Part shown: positions 14,266 to 20,276 of the stretch, piece by piece
Layout: the number at the start of each line of letters is the position of its first letter
Position numbering within the stretch: the stretch's first letter is position 1
Source: a virus
Strand: one strand, 5' to 3'
Length of the DNA: 39,612 nt
IMG/VR virus record: IMGVR_UViG_3300022707_000822
Coordinates: 1-39,612 of that record
Made by a program: the position numbers and the translations under genes
The notes under the pieces: model-generated
Databases searched by the model: none
Told to the model about the DNA's origin: nothing
The model's input: only the letters and a program-made list of their open reading frames with translations

Positions 14266-14649
14266 TTATTTATTAAACCTTTCTTTTAATTTTAAAGAAA
14301 ATATTGGCAATATTTTATCTGACAATAATCCTCCTTTAATCTGAATATCAAACATAGCTGATGGTGTACTATTAAGAGTTATTCTTGCTTCAAAAGAGGC
14401 TTCTGCCATTAATGTTACAGCACAAGGTAAGCCTTCTGCTAGCTGACATTTAAGGTCTTCTGCTGTAATTACTCCTTTGGAAATCATACTTGTAATAGCT
14501 TTGATGCTCCTGTTGGTCTCTGACTCTGATAGTCGTAATTTATCACCAGTTATATGTATTGAGTTAAATAAATCATTTATATCTTCTAATGACATACTGC
14601 TTATTTCATCTAAATATAATATCAGTTCTTCTTCTGAATAACGTTTCAT
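14266..14649 (-). CDS. Stand-alone tape-measure-domain protein (127 aa)
   Basis: Residues 51-84 (AITSMISKGVITAEDL...) align without gaps to residues 342-375 of this phage's own tape-measure protein (AITQMLSKGKISAEEL...), with 20 of 34 positions identical by eye. After a linker, residues 98-118 (SAMFDIQIKGGLLSDKILP..) align to tape-measure residues 393-413, with 11 of 21 identical. This is the conserved tape-measure domain (TIGR02675 type) that normally occurs inside proteins of hundreds of residues. Here it makes up nearly the whole protein, behind an acidic helical N-terminus (residues 1-50). It is encoded on the opposite strand among early genes, 11 kb from the tape-measure gene. It might occupy tail chaperones or compete with another phage's tail assembly; function is inference. 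Confidence 0.8.
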   Translation of the reverse strand: MKRYSEEELILYLDEISSMSLEDINDLFNSIHITGDKLRLSESETNRSIKAITSMISKGVITAEDLKCQLAEGLPCAVTLMAEASFEARITLNSTPSAMFDIQIKGGLLSDKILPIFSLKLKERFNK

Positions 14650-14651
14650 AA

Positions 14652-14843
14652 TTATCCCTCCATCATTTTTAATATAAAATCTTTAGTAATATCAGCGGAG
14701 GATTGTGTGTCGTCAAAGGATGTATTTCCAAACATGCCGATACATTCCATAGTATCTCTCATGGTCATAAGATCTTCTCCTAACCTACAAGAGACTTTCT
14801 TGTGTATTGTGATAAAAAGTTTTTGTATTTCATTTGGTCCCAT
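14652..14843 (-). CDS. Small hypothetical protein (63 aa)
   Basis: ATG 14843 lies just past the methyltransferase stop with GGAGAAATAGC upstream, and the gene ends 2 bp before the tape-measure-like gene. The product is helical (MGPNEIQKLFITIHKKVSCR, ITKDFILKMMEG), with two cysteines. No family recognised. It may form a functional unit with the next two genes because of the tight spacing. Confidence 0.55.
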   Translation of the reverse strand: MGPNEIQKLFITIHKKVSCRLGEDLMTMRDTMECIGMFGNTSFDDTQSSADITKDFILKMMEG

Positions 14844-14844
14844 G

Positions 14845-15630
14845 CTATTTCTCCTCTGTATTATAGGTATTTAAAGTATCACAGTGTTTGATCCATTGCA
14901 AACTTTTATTGAACCGGTCTGTATCTTTCTCTATTACAATTGAATTCCTACCCTCAAGATAACATGCCACAGCAACAGAGAAGCTCCCTGCAGTAAAGTC
15001 TAAGACAGTATCTCCTTCGTTAGTGTATGTTCTGATCATCTCACGTAAGAACCATAGAGGCTTCTGTGTACTATGCAATTTAATCTTTTGTTTATCACTT
15101 GGACCTTTCAACACATCGCGAGGATAACGGTCTGTTTGCCCACCTCCAGAGATACCTAACTCCGTTTTACCATACAACTCTCCATCTCCTGTATGTTTGG
15201 TATAAGAGTTAGCAGGTTTATGCCCCATAGTCTTCTGTGGGTTGTACACAGGAAGTTTATCATAAAATACCATACAGACTTCATGTGATTTCATTGGCAT
15301 TTTCTTAGCATTAAGATGTCCAGTAGCTTGAGTCTTCTCCCAAACCCATTCGTATTTCAATTTACGTATATTAGATACAGCTAACACTTTATCAAAAGGT
15401 AATTGGCCCCACAAGAGAATAGGAGTTTGTTTTATTGTTATAGGAGATAACCAATTCCACATTTCAGGTAGGTTGATTGGTTGTTGGTCCCAATCCGATT
15501 GCGTAGTATTGTAAGGGAGATCAGTAAGGATCATACTAATAACTGGAAGGTCTTTCACGTCAAGGAAATCCCTGTTAATACAACGGTGCGTAGTGCCGTT
15601 GGGTTTTGTTATTGTAGTATCCTTAATCAT
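14845..15630 (-). CDS. Orphan DNA methyltransferase, N4/N6-amino type (261 aa)
   Basis: S-adenosylmethionine-dependent methylation of adenine N6 or cytosine N4 is expected. Motif IV TDLPYN (residues 36-41) stands for the canonical (D/N/S)PP(Y/F). The distal SAM-binding motif I reads VLDFTAGSFSVAVA near residue 215 instead of the usual DPF.GSGT. HSTQKP, typical of the beta class, precedes it. Motif IV before motif I is the beta-class order. No restriction endonuclease is adjacent, so it probably protects phage DNA against host restriction or marks it. The start overlaps the preceding stop region by 8 bp. Confidence 0.85.
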   Translation of the reverse strand: MIKDTTITKPNGTTHRCINRDFLDVKDLPVISMILTDLPYNTTQSDWDQQPINLPEMWNWLSPITIKQTPILLWGQLPFDKVLAVSNIRKLKYEWVWEKTQATGHLNAKKMPMKSHEVCMVFYDKLPVYNPQKTMGHKPANSYTKHTGDGELYGKTELGISGGGQTDRYPRDVLKGPSDKQKIKLHSTQKPLWFLREMIRTYTNEGDTVLDFTAGSFSVAVACYLEGRNSIVIEKDTDRFNKSLQWIKHCDTLNTYNTEEK

Positions 15631-15898
15631 TGGTACAGTACCAACCTAGTTTACCCAATTTAAAACTTCTCCAAACAATATCAGATAAGTTATCGGGATG
15701 ATTAGGATCTTGGTTAACTCCGTCGATAATCATAGAAGTATCCTCTTCGTAGTCTTCCCAAAGTTTAGCCTCATTCCTTAGCCACATAAGATTAGGTCCC
15801 TCTTCTCTAACCGTATCAATAATATCGGTATCCATATTTGAAAATTCTTCTTCTAATACCTTGTAAGCTCTTTTGAATCTTTCATTGATTGTTGTCAT
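15623..15898 (-). CDS. Acidic hypothetical protein (91 aa)
   Basis: The start at 15898 is chosen because AAAAGGAGTAATT precedes it; the upstream in-frame ATG at 15928 overlaps the preceding gene and has no site. The product is acidic and helical (VLEEEFSNMDTDIIDTVREE, LWEDYEEDTS). Its end is read through the methyltransferase start. Function unknown. Confidence 0.55.
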   Translation of the reverse strand: MTTINERFKRAYKVLEEEFSNMDTDIIDTVREEGPNLMWLRNEAKLWEDYEEDTSMIIDGVNQDPNHPDNLSDIVWRSFKLGKLGWYCTND

Positions 15899-15909
15899 AA
15901 TTACTCCTT

Positions 15910-16287
15910 TTATTCTATAAAATCCCAAATCTCTTTAGGTTTATTGTGTACAATACCATTGGATGCACATCTAAGAGCTGCTGTCCATTGTTTAATATAA
16001 CTATTAGAATATTTCCCGCCCTCTACCTGTTGTCTTTTCATATTTAAAATAGTACTAACAGCTGAGGTAGATATCTCCGCAAGTATTAATAGTAAAGAAA
16101 ACAACTGATAAGCGCTAGGTCTTCTATTCCCTGTAAATTGTCCTGTTGCTCCTCTTAATATATCATCCACCCAAGGCTCTACGAATAGTCCATAAGACTC
16201 ATAATCATACACCATATCAAAATCTTTAAGGATAGCCCTCGCCTCCATATTATCATACACAGCAACAGACCCTTTCTTTCGTGCCAT
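15910..16287 (-). CDS. Hypothetical protein with a possible helix-turn-helix (125 aa)
   Basis: First gene of the methyltransferase operon, with GAGGAGAATTTT before ATG 16287. The N-terminus is basic (MARKKGSVAVYD). Residues about 57-90 (RPSAYQLFSLLLILAEISTS, then AVSTILNMKRQQVEGGKYSN) could form helices of a DNA-binding domain, with ISTSAVSTILNMKRQQ as a turn-plus-recognition-helix candidate. The hydrophobic run is too short and interrupted for a clear membrane segment. A regulator of this operon is plausible but unproven. Confidence 0.55.
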   Translation of the reverse strand: MARKKGSVAVYDNMEARAILKDFDMVYDYESYGLFVEPWVDDILRGATGQFTGNRRPSAYQLFSLLLILAEISTSAVSTILNMKRQQVEGGKYSNSYIKQWTAALRCASNGIVHNKPKEIWDFIE

Positions 16288-16773
16288 AAAATTCTCCTCA
16301 AAATTATAAAAATAATAAAAGACACCTTAAGTATATTAAATAACATTAAACATACTAGTAAGTCAAGATATATTTTAAATATATTCTATGTACTTAGGTG
16401 AGTCCAAGAACGTAGTGATTGGTTAACGAACCTTAATAGTAAACTTACTCTAGAGTATACTTCTTATTAGAAAAGATCAATAAGAATGTTAGAGTTTTAC
16501 GAAGTAAATTAATCAACTGAACGTAGAGAAGCTGAGTAAAACTCTTATAAATAAAGTACTAAGTAAATGAATATATTAAACTATAAATAAGATGATCGTT
16601 CGTACCTAACTACAACAATCTACTCATAACTACGTTATTCCTATATTGTGTTCATCTAAGTCTACAAGCTTACTACTAAGAATCACTAACATACTAACTG
16701 CACTTCGTTTGTTACCATGTTGTTCTTCTAATATGTTGTGTTGGTTACATAATATTATATATTGTTGGTTAAC
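16288..16773. other. Noncoding structured region of 486 bp (possible replication origin or RNA)
   Basis: No frame with a ribosome site was found on either strand. The region holds GGTT-aacg-AACC (16421-16432), the 12-bp palindrome TACTCTAGAGTA (16446-16457), an 8-bp hairpin TTCTTATT/AATAAGAA (16461-16468 with 16479-16486) and a 10-bp hairpin AGAGTTTTAC/GTAAAACTCT (16491-16500 with 16536-16545). TTGGTTA occurs at 16419, 16741 and 16765. It separates two minus-strand operons and contains the promoter of the downstream one. It is the longest gene-free stretch of the window. An origin or a small RNA is possible. Confidence 0.5.
16337..16366 (-). promoter_or_regulatory. Probable sigma70 promoter for the methyltransferase operon
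   Basis: Minus strand TTGACT (16366-16361), an 18-bp spacer and TATTTA (16342-16337) lie about 50 bp upstream of ATG 16287. The spacer is longer than at the other promoters, so the call is less certain. Confidence 0.55.
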
Positions 16774-17103
16774 CTACCCACCATACCTTAAAATAACCTC
16801 ATCCTCTAACTTCTCATTAATACTACCAACATAAAATTTAGTACCTATCACATCCATAAGCCAACCCATACCAAATAAACCTGCTGTGAATGTGTATATC
16901 AATCCTATAATAAAATGCCCTATACCAAAATTACTACCTTTACGGAAAGCAAGATAGTAATGGTGCCCTCCCCACATTCCAAGAACAAACCAAAGGAGAT
17001 ATGCTATCCACATAGTCTTACTTCCTTGATCAATCTCATGTCTAGCTAATATCCTATCATCAGGTGATAGTTTTAATAATTTCTGTAATGTTTCTGTTTT
17101 CAT
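16774..17103 (-). CDS. TM2-domain membrane protein (109 aa)
   Basis: The C-terminal two thirds is a TM2 domain. The first membrane helix with the Gly-rich turn reads AYLLWFVLGMWGGHHYYLAF. A short basic loop (RKGSNFG) leads to a second hydrophobic segment (IGHFIIGLIYTFTAGLFGMG), ending in the conserved WLMDVIGT. The first 28 residues are a charged cytosolic stretch (LQKLLKLSPDDRILARHEID). TM2 proteins occur across bacteria, eukaryotes and some phages, with no settled biochemical role. It ends a run of three coupled membrane or small genes and precedes the noncoding region. Confidence 0.85.
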   Translation of the reverse strand: MKTETLQKLLKLSPDDRILARHEIDQGSKTMWIAYLLWFVLGMWGGHHYYLAFRKGSNFGIGHFIIGLIYTFTAGLFGMGWLMDVIGTKFYVGSINEKLEDEVILRYGG

Positions 17104-17104
17104 A

Positions 17105-17293
17105 TCATACCTCGTTCATCGATAATATATCTAAATCAGATAATTTGTCAGATGAGATTATACTATCTGCAAGACTAGATAAGGCATCGTAAGCGTTGTC
17201 TGTAGCTAATAGTAAGTATCTTCCTTCCCCACTTGAAGACATCTTAGAAGTTAGCCACTTTGTTACTGTGTACCTAATAAAATAAGTTTTCAT
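17105..17293 (-). CDS. Small hypothetical protein (62 aa)
   Basis: The ATG at 17293 overlaps the preceding TGA (ATGA), with GAGGAGAAG upstream. The N-terminus forms a strand-like stretch (MKTYFIRYTVTKWLTSK), followed by a Ser/Asp-rich helical part (AYDALSSLADSIISSDKLSD). No family recognised. Confidence 0.55.
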   Translation of the reverse strand: MKTYFIRYTVTKWLTSKMSSSGEGRYLLLATDNAYDALSSLADSIISSDKLSDLDILSMNEV

Positions 17294-17463
17294 ACCTTCT
17301 CCTCACCAACCCATCGGCGTGTGTAGTCTCCTACTACATAACCACTGATCAAACACCATACAACCCCCACGAATAACTCGGTATTACTTTCTATCACTAA
17401 CACTCCCATGACTATGTTGAATATAACCAAGCATACTGCAGGGATAAGTTTAAAAAGGTTCAT
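17290..17463 (-). CDS. Small two-TM membrane protein (57 aa)
   Basis: The start is set at 17463 because AGGAGAAAGAAT precedes it and a promoter lies immediately upstream; the longer frame from 17607 would begin before the promoter. Two hydrophobic segments are visible (LIPAVCLVIFNIVMGVLVI and ELFVGVVWCLISGYVVG), then a charged tail (DYTRRWVGEEKV). It heads the operon with the TM2 protein. Role unknown. Confidence 0.6.
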   Translation of the reverse strand: MNLFKLIPAVCLVIFNIVMGVLVIESNTELFVGVVWCLISGYVVGDYTRRWVGEEKV

Positions 17464-17493
17464 ATTCTTTCTCCTATAAATTAAGTTAACAAG

Positions 17494-17522
17494 AGTATAC
17501 CAGTGTAGAAGACAAATTGCAA
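17494..17522 (-). promoter_or_regulatory. Sigma70-type promoter with extended -10
   Basis: Minus strand TTGCAA (17522-17517), 17-bp spacer ending TGG, TATACT (17499-17494). It would drive the three genes 17463-16774. Confidence 0.65.
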
Positions 17523-17551
17523 CAATAATAATACATAGTATCACTCTCCTT

Positions 17552-17806
17552 TTAATCCTTCCAAGTATGCCCACAATTTTTACATCTGTAATGATTATGA
17601 ATATCATTTAAATGTTTCACATAAATAAGATTAGCGCCGAAAGTCTTTTTATTCTCAGGTGTCCATCCATAACTAGCAGCTGCTTTGTGCAACTTGGTAA
17701 TGTCTTTATAATCTTCAACATCAGGATTACCTTCGAGTAACCCTTGCGGGATTTCTAACCCTACGAAGGTGATATTACAATTGTCGCAATTTGTTTTGGC
17801 GGTCAT
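17552..17806 (-). CDS. Zinc-ribbon hypothetical protein (84 aa)
   Basis: The start at 17806 has ACAGGAGAAAACAC directly upstream; the longer frame to 17965 overlaps the next gene out of frame and lacks a site. CDNC near residue 7 and CKNC near residue 77 (RCKNCGHTWKD) form a split four-Cys zinc site around a central helical insert (YKDITKLHKAAASYGWTPEN). This resembles small phage zinc-ribbon proteins of unknown function. Confidence 0.65.
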   Translation of the reverse strand: MTAKTNCDNCNITFVGLEIPQGLLEGNPDVEDYKDITKLHKAAASYGWTPENKKTFGANLIYVKHLNDIHNHYRCKNCGHTWKD

Positions 17807-17819
17807 GTGTTTTCTCCTG

Positions 17820-18137
17820 TTAACAAGGATAACCTTCGTGTAAAGTGTTATCATTTTCATAAGTATAATAATGACCATTGTGGGAAGAACTCTCACAAAA
17901 CCCATCTTCCCATTTATCCCAACCACAATCATGAAACATCCTCCAAGGATCTTCTGGATTGGCAAAATTTAAGTATGCTTCAAAATCTTCTTCAGTCTCA
18001 AAACCTTCATGATTTGGACATTGATAGATGTCACCTTTCTTGGTGAAACCATACCCATACTTTTCTTGGGCTGAGAGATTACCTTGACCAAAGTAATCAT
18101 GATATAGTAGTTCAGCACCACACTCAGGACATTCCAT
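17820..18137 (-). CDS. Zinc-binding acidic protein (105 aa)
   Basis: It begins MECPECGAELLYHDYFGQG, a CPxCG zinc knuckle, and has a second cysteine/histidine set (YQCPNHEGFE near residue 39) plus several more Cys and His in the acidic C-terminal half (DCGWDKWEDGFCESSSHNGH). This is the layout of a rubredoxin- or zinc-ribbon-like fold with an extension. It lies 1 bp from the neighbouring gene. Function unknown. Confidence 0.65.
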   Translation of the reverse strand: MECPECGAELLYHDYFGQGNLSAQEKYGYGFTKKGDIYQCPNHEGFETEEDFEAYLNFANPEDPWRMFHDCGWDKWEDGFCESSSHNGHYYTYENDNTLHEGYPC

Positions 18138-18138
18138 G

Positions 18139-18348
18139 TTATTCCCCTTTTAATTGTGAATATAATTCATAGAGAATTTCTTCTGTCACATCAGGTTGTT
18201 CAAAAGCAGAGTAGTTCCAATCCCATCTACCATAACTGCCACATAATGTCCCGTTCTGTTTTATCAAGGGAATGTCCATCGCTTCATAAGATATATAACA
18301 GCCTTTAACTAAAGATATTAAACTTTTCTTGTCTAGTTCTACTAACAT
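18139..18348 (-). CDS. Small hypothetical phage protein (69 aa)
   Basis: ATG 18348 follows AAAGGAGAAAGGTT. The central part (LCGSYGRWDWNYSAFEQPDV) and helical ends (KKSLISLVKGCYISY, TEEILYELYSQLKGE) resemble small early proteins seen in several tailed phages, all uncharacterised. It sits between the membrane protein and the zinc-binding protein. Confidence 0.55.
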   Translation of the reverse strand: MLVELDKKSLISLVKGCYISYEAMDIPLIKQNGTLCGSYGRWDWNYSAFEQPDVTEEILYELYSQLKGE

Positions 18349-18360
18349 AACCTTTCTCCT

Positions 18361-18840
18361 TTAAATACTAATATGTTTAATCACATGCCCTATTGGAACA
18401 ATAATAGTTTGTTTACTATACTTACAAGTTTCCTTGGGCTTGGTGCTCCCAGTTTTCCAGATACCAAATAAATCAACATAATGAGAAGTAGAAACACAAT
18501 CAAAAGTTTGTATAAATTTACCTTTGGTTTTAAGAGAAGCATCTTCTTGTATGTAAACTTTGTGGTTCCCTTTGAAATCCAAATATAAACCTTTTGAGAT
18601 TTCTTCTCTGAGCAAGTATGTTGTACTTTCACCGAAAGACCCACCACCCATACCTAAAAAGAAATGTATACTTCCATCTAGTGTTTGGTAAGGTGGAGCC
18701 GAAGAAACGATGATTCTTGATTGCTCCTTATAAGTATAAGCCCCTTCCTTGACCTCTACCGAGATACCAAACAGATACAGTAAGATAACTGCAGTACAGA
18801 TAGGCCTAATCCCTCTTACCTCTATACAGACAAAACCCAC
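18361..18840 (-). CDS. Membrane-anchored hypothetical protein with GTG start (159 aa)
   Basis: The start is a GTG at 18840 that shares its G with the TAG stop of a 21-codon upstream frame, so initiation probably depends on translation of that leader. Residues about 12-30 (IRPICTAVILLYLFGISVEV) form one membrane segment. The remaining 130 residues are beta-rich, with RIIVSSAPPYQTLDGS and FLGMGGGSFGESTTYLLREE, recalling phage proteins that anchor a small beta domain to the inner membrane. The function of that group is not known to me. Confidence 0.5.
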   Translation of the reverse strand: MGFVCIEVRGIRPICTAVILLYLFGISVEVKEGAYTYKEQSRIIVSSAPPYQTLDGSIHFFLGMGGGSFGESTTYLLREEISKGLYLDFKGNHKVYIQEDASLKTKGKFIQTFDCVSTSHYVDLFGIWKTGSTKPKETCKYSKQTIIVPIGHVIKHISI

Positions 18841-18905
18841 TACAGCAGGAAAAAAACAAACAAAAACATAAATAATGCGTTATGGTACCCGCTAAACTCC
18901 GACAT
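18840..18905 (-). CDS. Hydrophobic 21-residue leader peptide upstream of a membrane protein
   Basis: ATG 18905 has a strong GAAGGAGAAAATT site. The product is MSEFSGYHNALFMFLFVFFLL, mostly one hydrophobic segment, and its stop TAG overlaps the GTG start of the next gene (TAGTG). It may be a short membrane peptide or a leader coupling the two genes. A frameshift in a formerly longer protein with an extra N-terminal membrane helix is also possible. Confidence 0.45.
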   Translation of the reverse strand: MSEFSGYHNALFMFLFVFFLL

Positions 18906-19128
18906 AATTTTCTCCTTCATAAATATGTTTTGGTAAGATACCCTTAACTTTCACAAACTCAATGTAGTCAGAGAAACCTTGTTCCCAATTACCCCACCTG
19001 TAGTCCGTTATAAGCATTTCTTCGTCTAAGTAATAGGATAGAGAGGCTACAGTGTTATAAGTGTCTTCACGTTCCTTGTACAGCCTCTCAGCGTCTATTA
19101 CTCCTTGTAGGTATGTAGGTCTTTTCAT
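18892..19128 (-). CDS. Small hypothetical early protein (78 aa)
   Basis: First gene of the leftward unit starting at the divergent promoter region, with a modest GGAAT site before ATG 19128. The product is aromatic and acidic in the middle (SYYLDEEMLITDYRWGNWEQ) and helical at the start (GVIDAERLYKEREDTYNTVA). Being the first gene of an early operon, it is probably made early. No family recognised. Confidence 0.55.
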   Translation of the reverse strand: MKRPTYLQGVIDAERLYKEREDTYNTVASLSYYLDEEMLITDYRWGNWEQGFSDYIEFVKVKGILPKHIYEGENYVGV

Positions 19129-19156
19129 CAGTATTCCAATTCGTTAAGGTGGATAA

Positions 19157-19185
19157 ACAATATATTAGATACAGTAGGATGTCAA
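19157..19185 (-). promoter_or_regulatory. Leftward sigma70 promoter of the divergent switch region
   Basis: Minus strand TTGACA (19185-19180), a 17-bp spacer and TATTGT (19162-19157) drive gene 19128 and those following it. It lies about 30 bp from the rightward late promoter. Confidence 0.75.
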
Positions 19186-19213
19186 ACTTTATTTTAGGGA
19201 AAGGTTAGGTGTG

Positions 19214-19222
19214 TGGTATAAT
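19214..19222 (+). promoter_or_regulatory. Rightward extended -10 promoter element
   Basis: TGG followed by TATAAT (19217-19222) precedes gene 19246. The matching -35 region is poor (TTAGGG), which suits a late promoter needing activation or an extended -10 type. Confidence 0.55.
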
Positions 19223-19245
19223 TAGGAAATAGAAAGGGGAAAATA

Positions 19246-19776
19246 ATGGCTGCTTTGAAATTGGCGAAGAACGGGATGCAGGGGTTGAAGAATTTGAGGA
19301 AGAGATTGGAAGCACTAAACAAAGCTGAGTTCTCTGTGGGATATTATCCCGAAAATGGTATCCACTCTACGAGTGGGCTATCTTATGCGGGACTCTTTGC
19401 GATTCAATCATTTGGAGCACCAAGTGTTAAAATCCCACCAAGACCTATACTCGACTTGGAGTTTCAACTTTTCAATCCAATAAGAACTAATAAGAAACTT
19501 AAGAAATTGTTAACCAAGTATCTTTCTGGTATCAATAAGAAAAACCCTCCCGTGAAGTTGAGTGTATTGCTAGAAGATATTGCTGGTGATTATGTTCAGA
19601 AGGTTAGGCAAGGTTTTGGCGATACATCAAAACTAAAATCTAATAGCGACTTCACTCAGAGGATGAAGGAAATAGCAGGTGTTAAGGGGAATAATCCTTT
19701 AGTGTGGACGGGCGATCTGAGGGATAATTTGAGCTATAGTGTAAGTACGAGTGAAGGGATAATTACTCCGAGTTAG
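19246..19776 (+). CDS. Phage virion morphogenesis/tail completion protein, HK97 gp10-like (176 aa)
   Basis: The family pattern is visible: an N-terminal helix (GLKNLRKRLEALNKAEFSVG), then SYAGLFAIQSFGAP and the marker IPPRPIL, a basic helical middle, and a closing strand after PLVWTGDLRDNLSYSV. Proteins with an IPPRPF-like turn and a C-terminal (W/T)G.L..S element are HK97 gp10, Mu gpG and P2 gpS-type proteins that finish the tail or join head and tail. It opens the late rightward operon. The ribosome site is AAAGGGGA. The assignment to a specific neck position is inference. Confidence 0.75.
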   Translation: MAALKLAKNGMQGLKNLRKRLEALNKAEFSVGYYPENGIHSTSGLSYAGLFAIQSFGAPSVKIPPRPILDLEFQLFNPIRTNKKLKKLLTKYLSGINKKNPPVKLSVLLEDIAGDYVQKVRQGFGDTSKLKSNSDFTQRMKEIAGVKGNNPLVWTGDLRDNLSYSVSTSEGIITPS

Positions 19777-19790
19777 TGGTAACAAAACTC

Positions 19791-19819
19791 TTGAATATAC
19801 ATGGACATTGTGGTATACT
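19791..19819 (+). promoter_or_regulatory. Rightward sigma70-type promoter
   Basis: TTGAAT (19791-19796), a 17-bp spacer ending TGG and TATACT (19814-19819) lie 40 bp upstream of the neck gene at 19860. Confidence 0.7.
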
Positions 19820-19859
19820 CTAATATATAACGTCTAAGCTAAAATTATAGGAGGTCATT

Positions 19860-20267
19860 GTGGCACTTGGCTTTACCTTATTAGATGATGACCAACTTTT
19901 CAAAGAAACTACTGTCGTATTGGGTCAGTGGATAAACCGTCAGTATGTTGAAAGCCCCGTATCCAGTATAGATTCATTTGATGGCATCTGGGAACCCTTT
20001 AATGAGGGGGAGTCTTCTCTAAATCTTCCAACTGGAATAAGTAGCACAGATGCCATAACCCTGTTTACAAATGATGTATTGAGGGTAGCTAATGATATAG
20101 CGGGTAACGTGTCAGATCGCCAAATAATATTCCTCGAAGATCCAGCAGTCATTACAACAACGATTCCATACGTGGTGATGGATAAAGCCTTTTGGAAAGG
20201 AAATTCAGCTTTCTCATTCGTATCTGAATATACCGAGTATTTATGTATCCGAGAGGAAAAAATATAG
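19860..20267 (+). CDS. Neck/head-closure-type protein (135 aa)
   Basis: The start is a GTG at 19860 with a near-perfect AGGAGGT site. The central part (ESPVSSIDSFDGIWEPFNEG, LPTGISSTDAITLFTNDVLR) follows a layout I know from small head-tail joining proteins: beta strands, then a (L)P.G....D.I.(L/I)(F/Y)T segment, then D-containing strands. Position between the gp10-like and tail terminator genes agrees. It may act as a stopper or adaptor in the neck. Confidence in the structural class is good, in the exact role modest. Confidence 0.6.
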   Translation: MALGFTLLDDDQLFKETTVVLGQWINRQYVESPVSSIDSFDGIWEPFNEGESSLNLPTGISSTDAITLFTNDVLRVANDIAGNVSDRQIIFLEDPAVITTTIPYVVMDKAFWKGNSAFSFVSEYTEYLCIREEKI

Positions 20268-20276
20268 GAGTGTCTT

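Noticed and set aside
16380-16560. tRNA gene in the structured noncoding region
   Set aside because: A GGTTCG-like string occurs on the minus strand, but there is no matching acceptor stem, anticodon arm or CCA end.
16646-16834. Plus-strand frame of 62 codons in and beyond the noncoding region
   Set aside because: No ribosome site, Leu/Ser/Cys-rich composition, and it runs antisense into the TM2 gene.
18390-18647. Alternative minus-strand frame of 85 codons inside the 159-residue membrane protein
   Set aside because: No ribosome site. The other frame has better protein character, and the order of genes is explained without this one.
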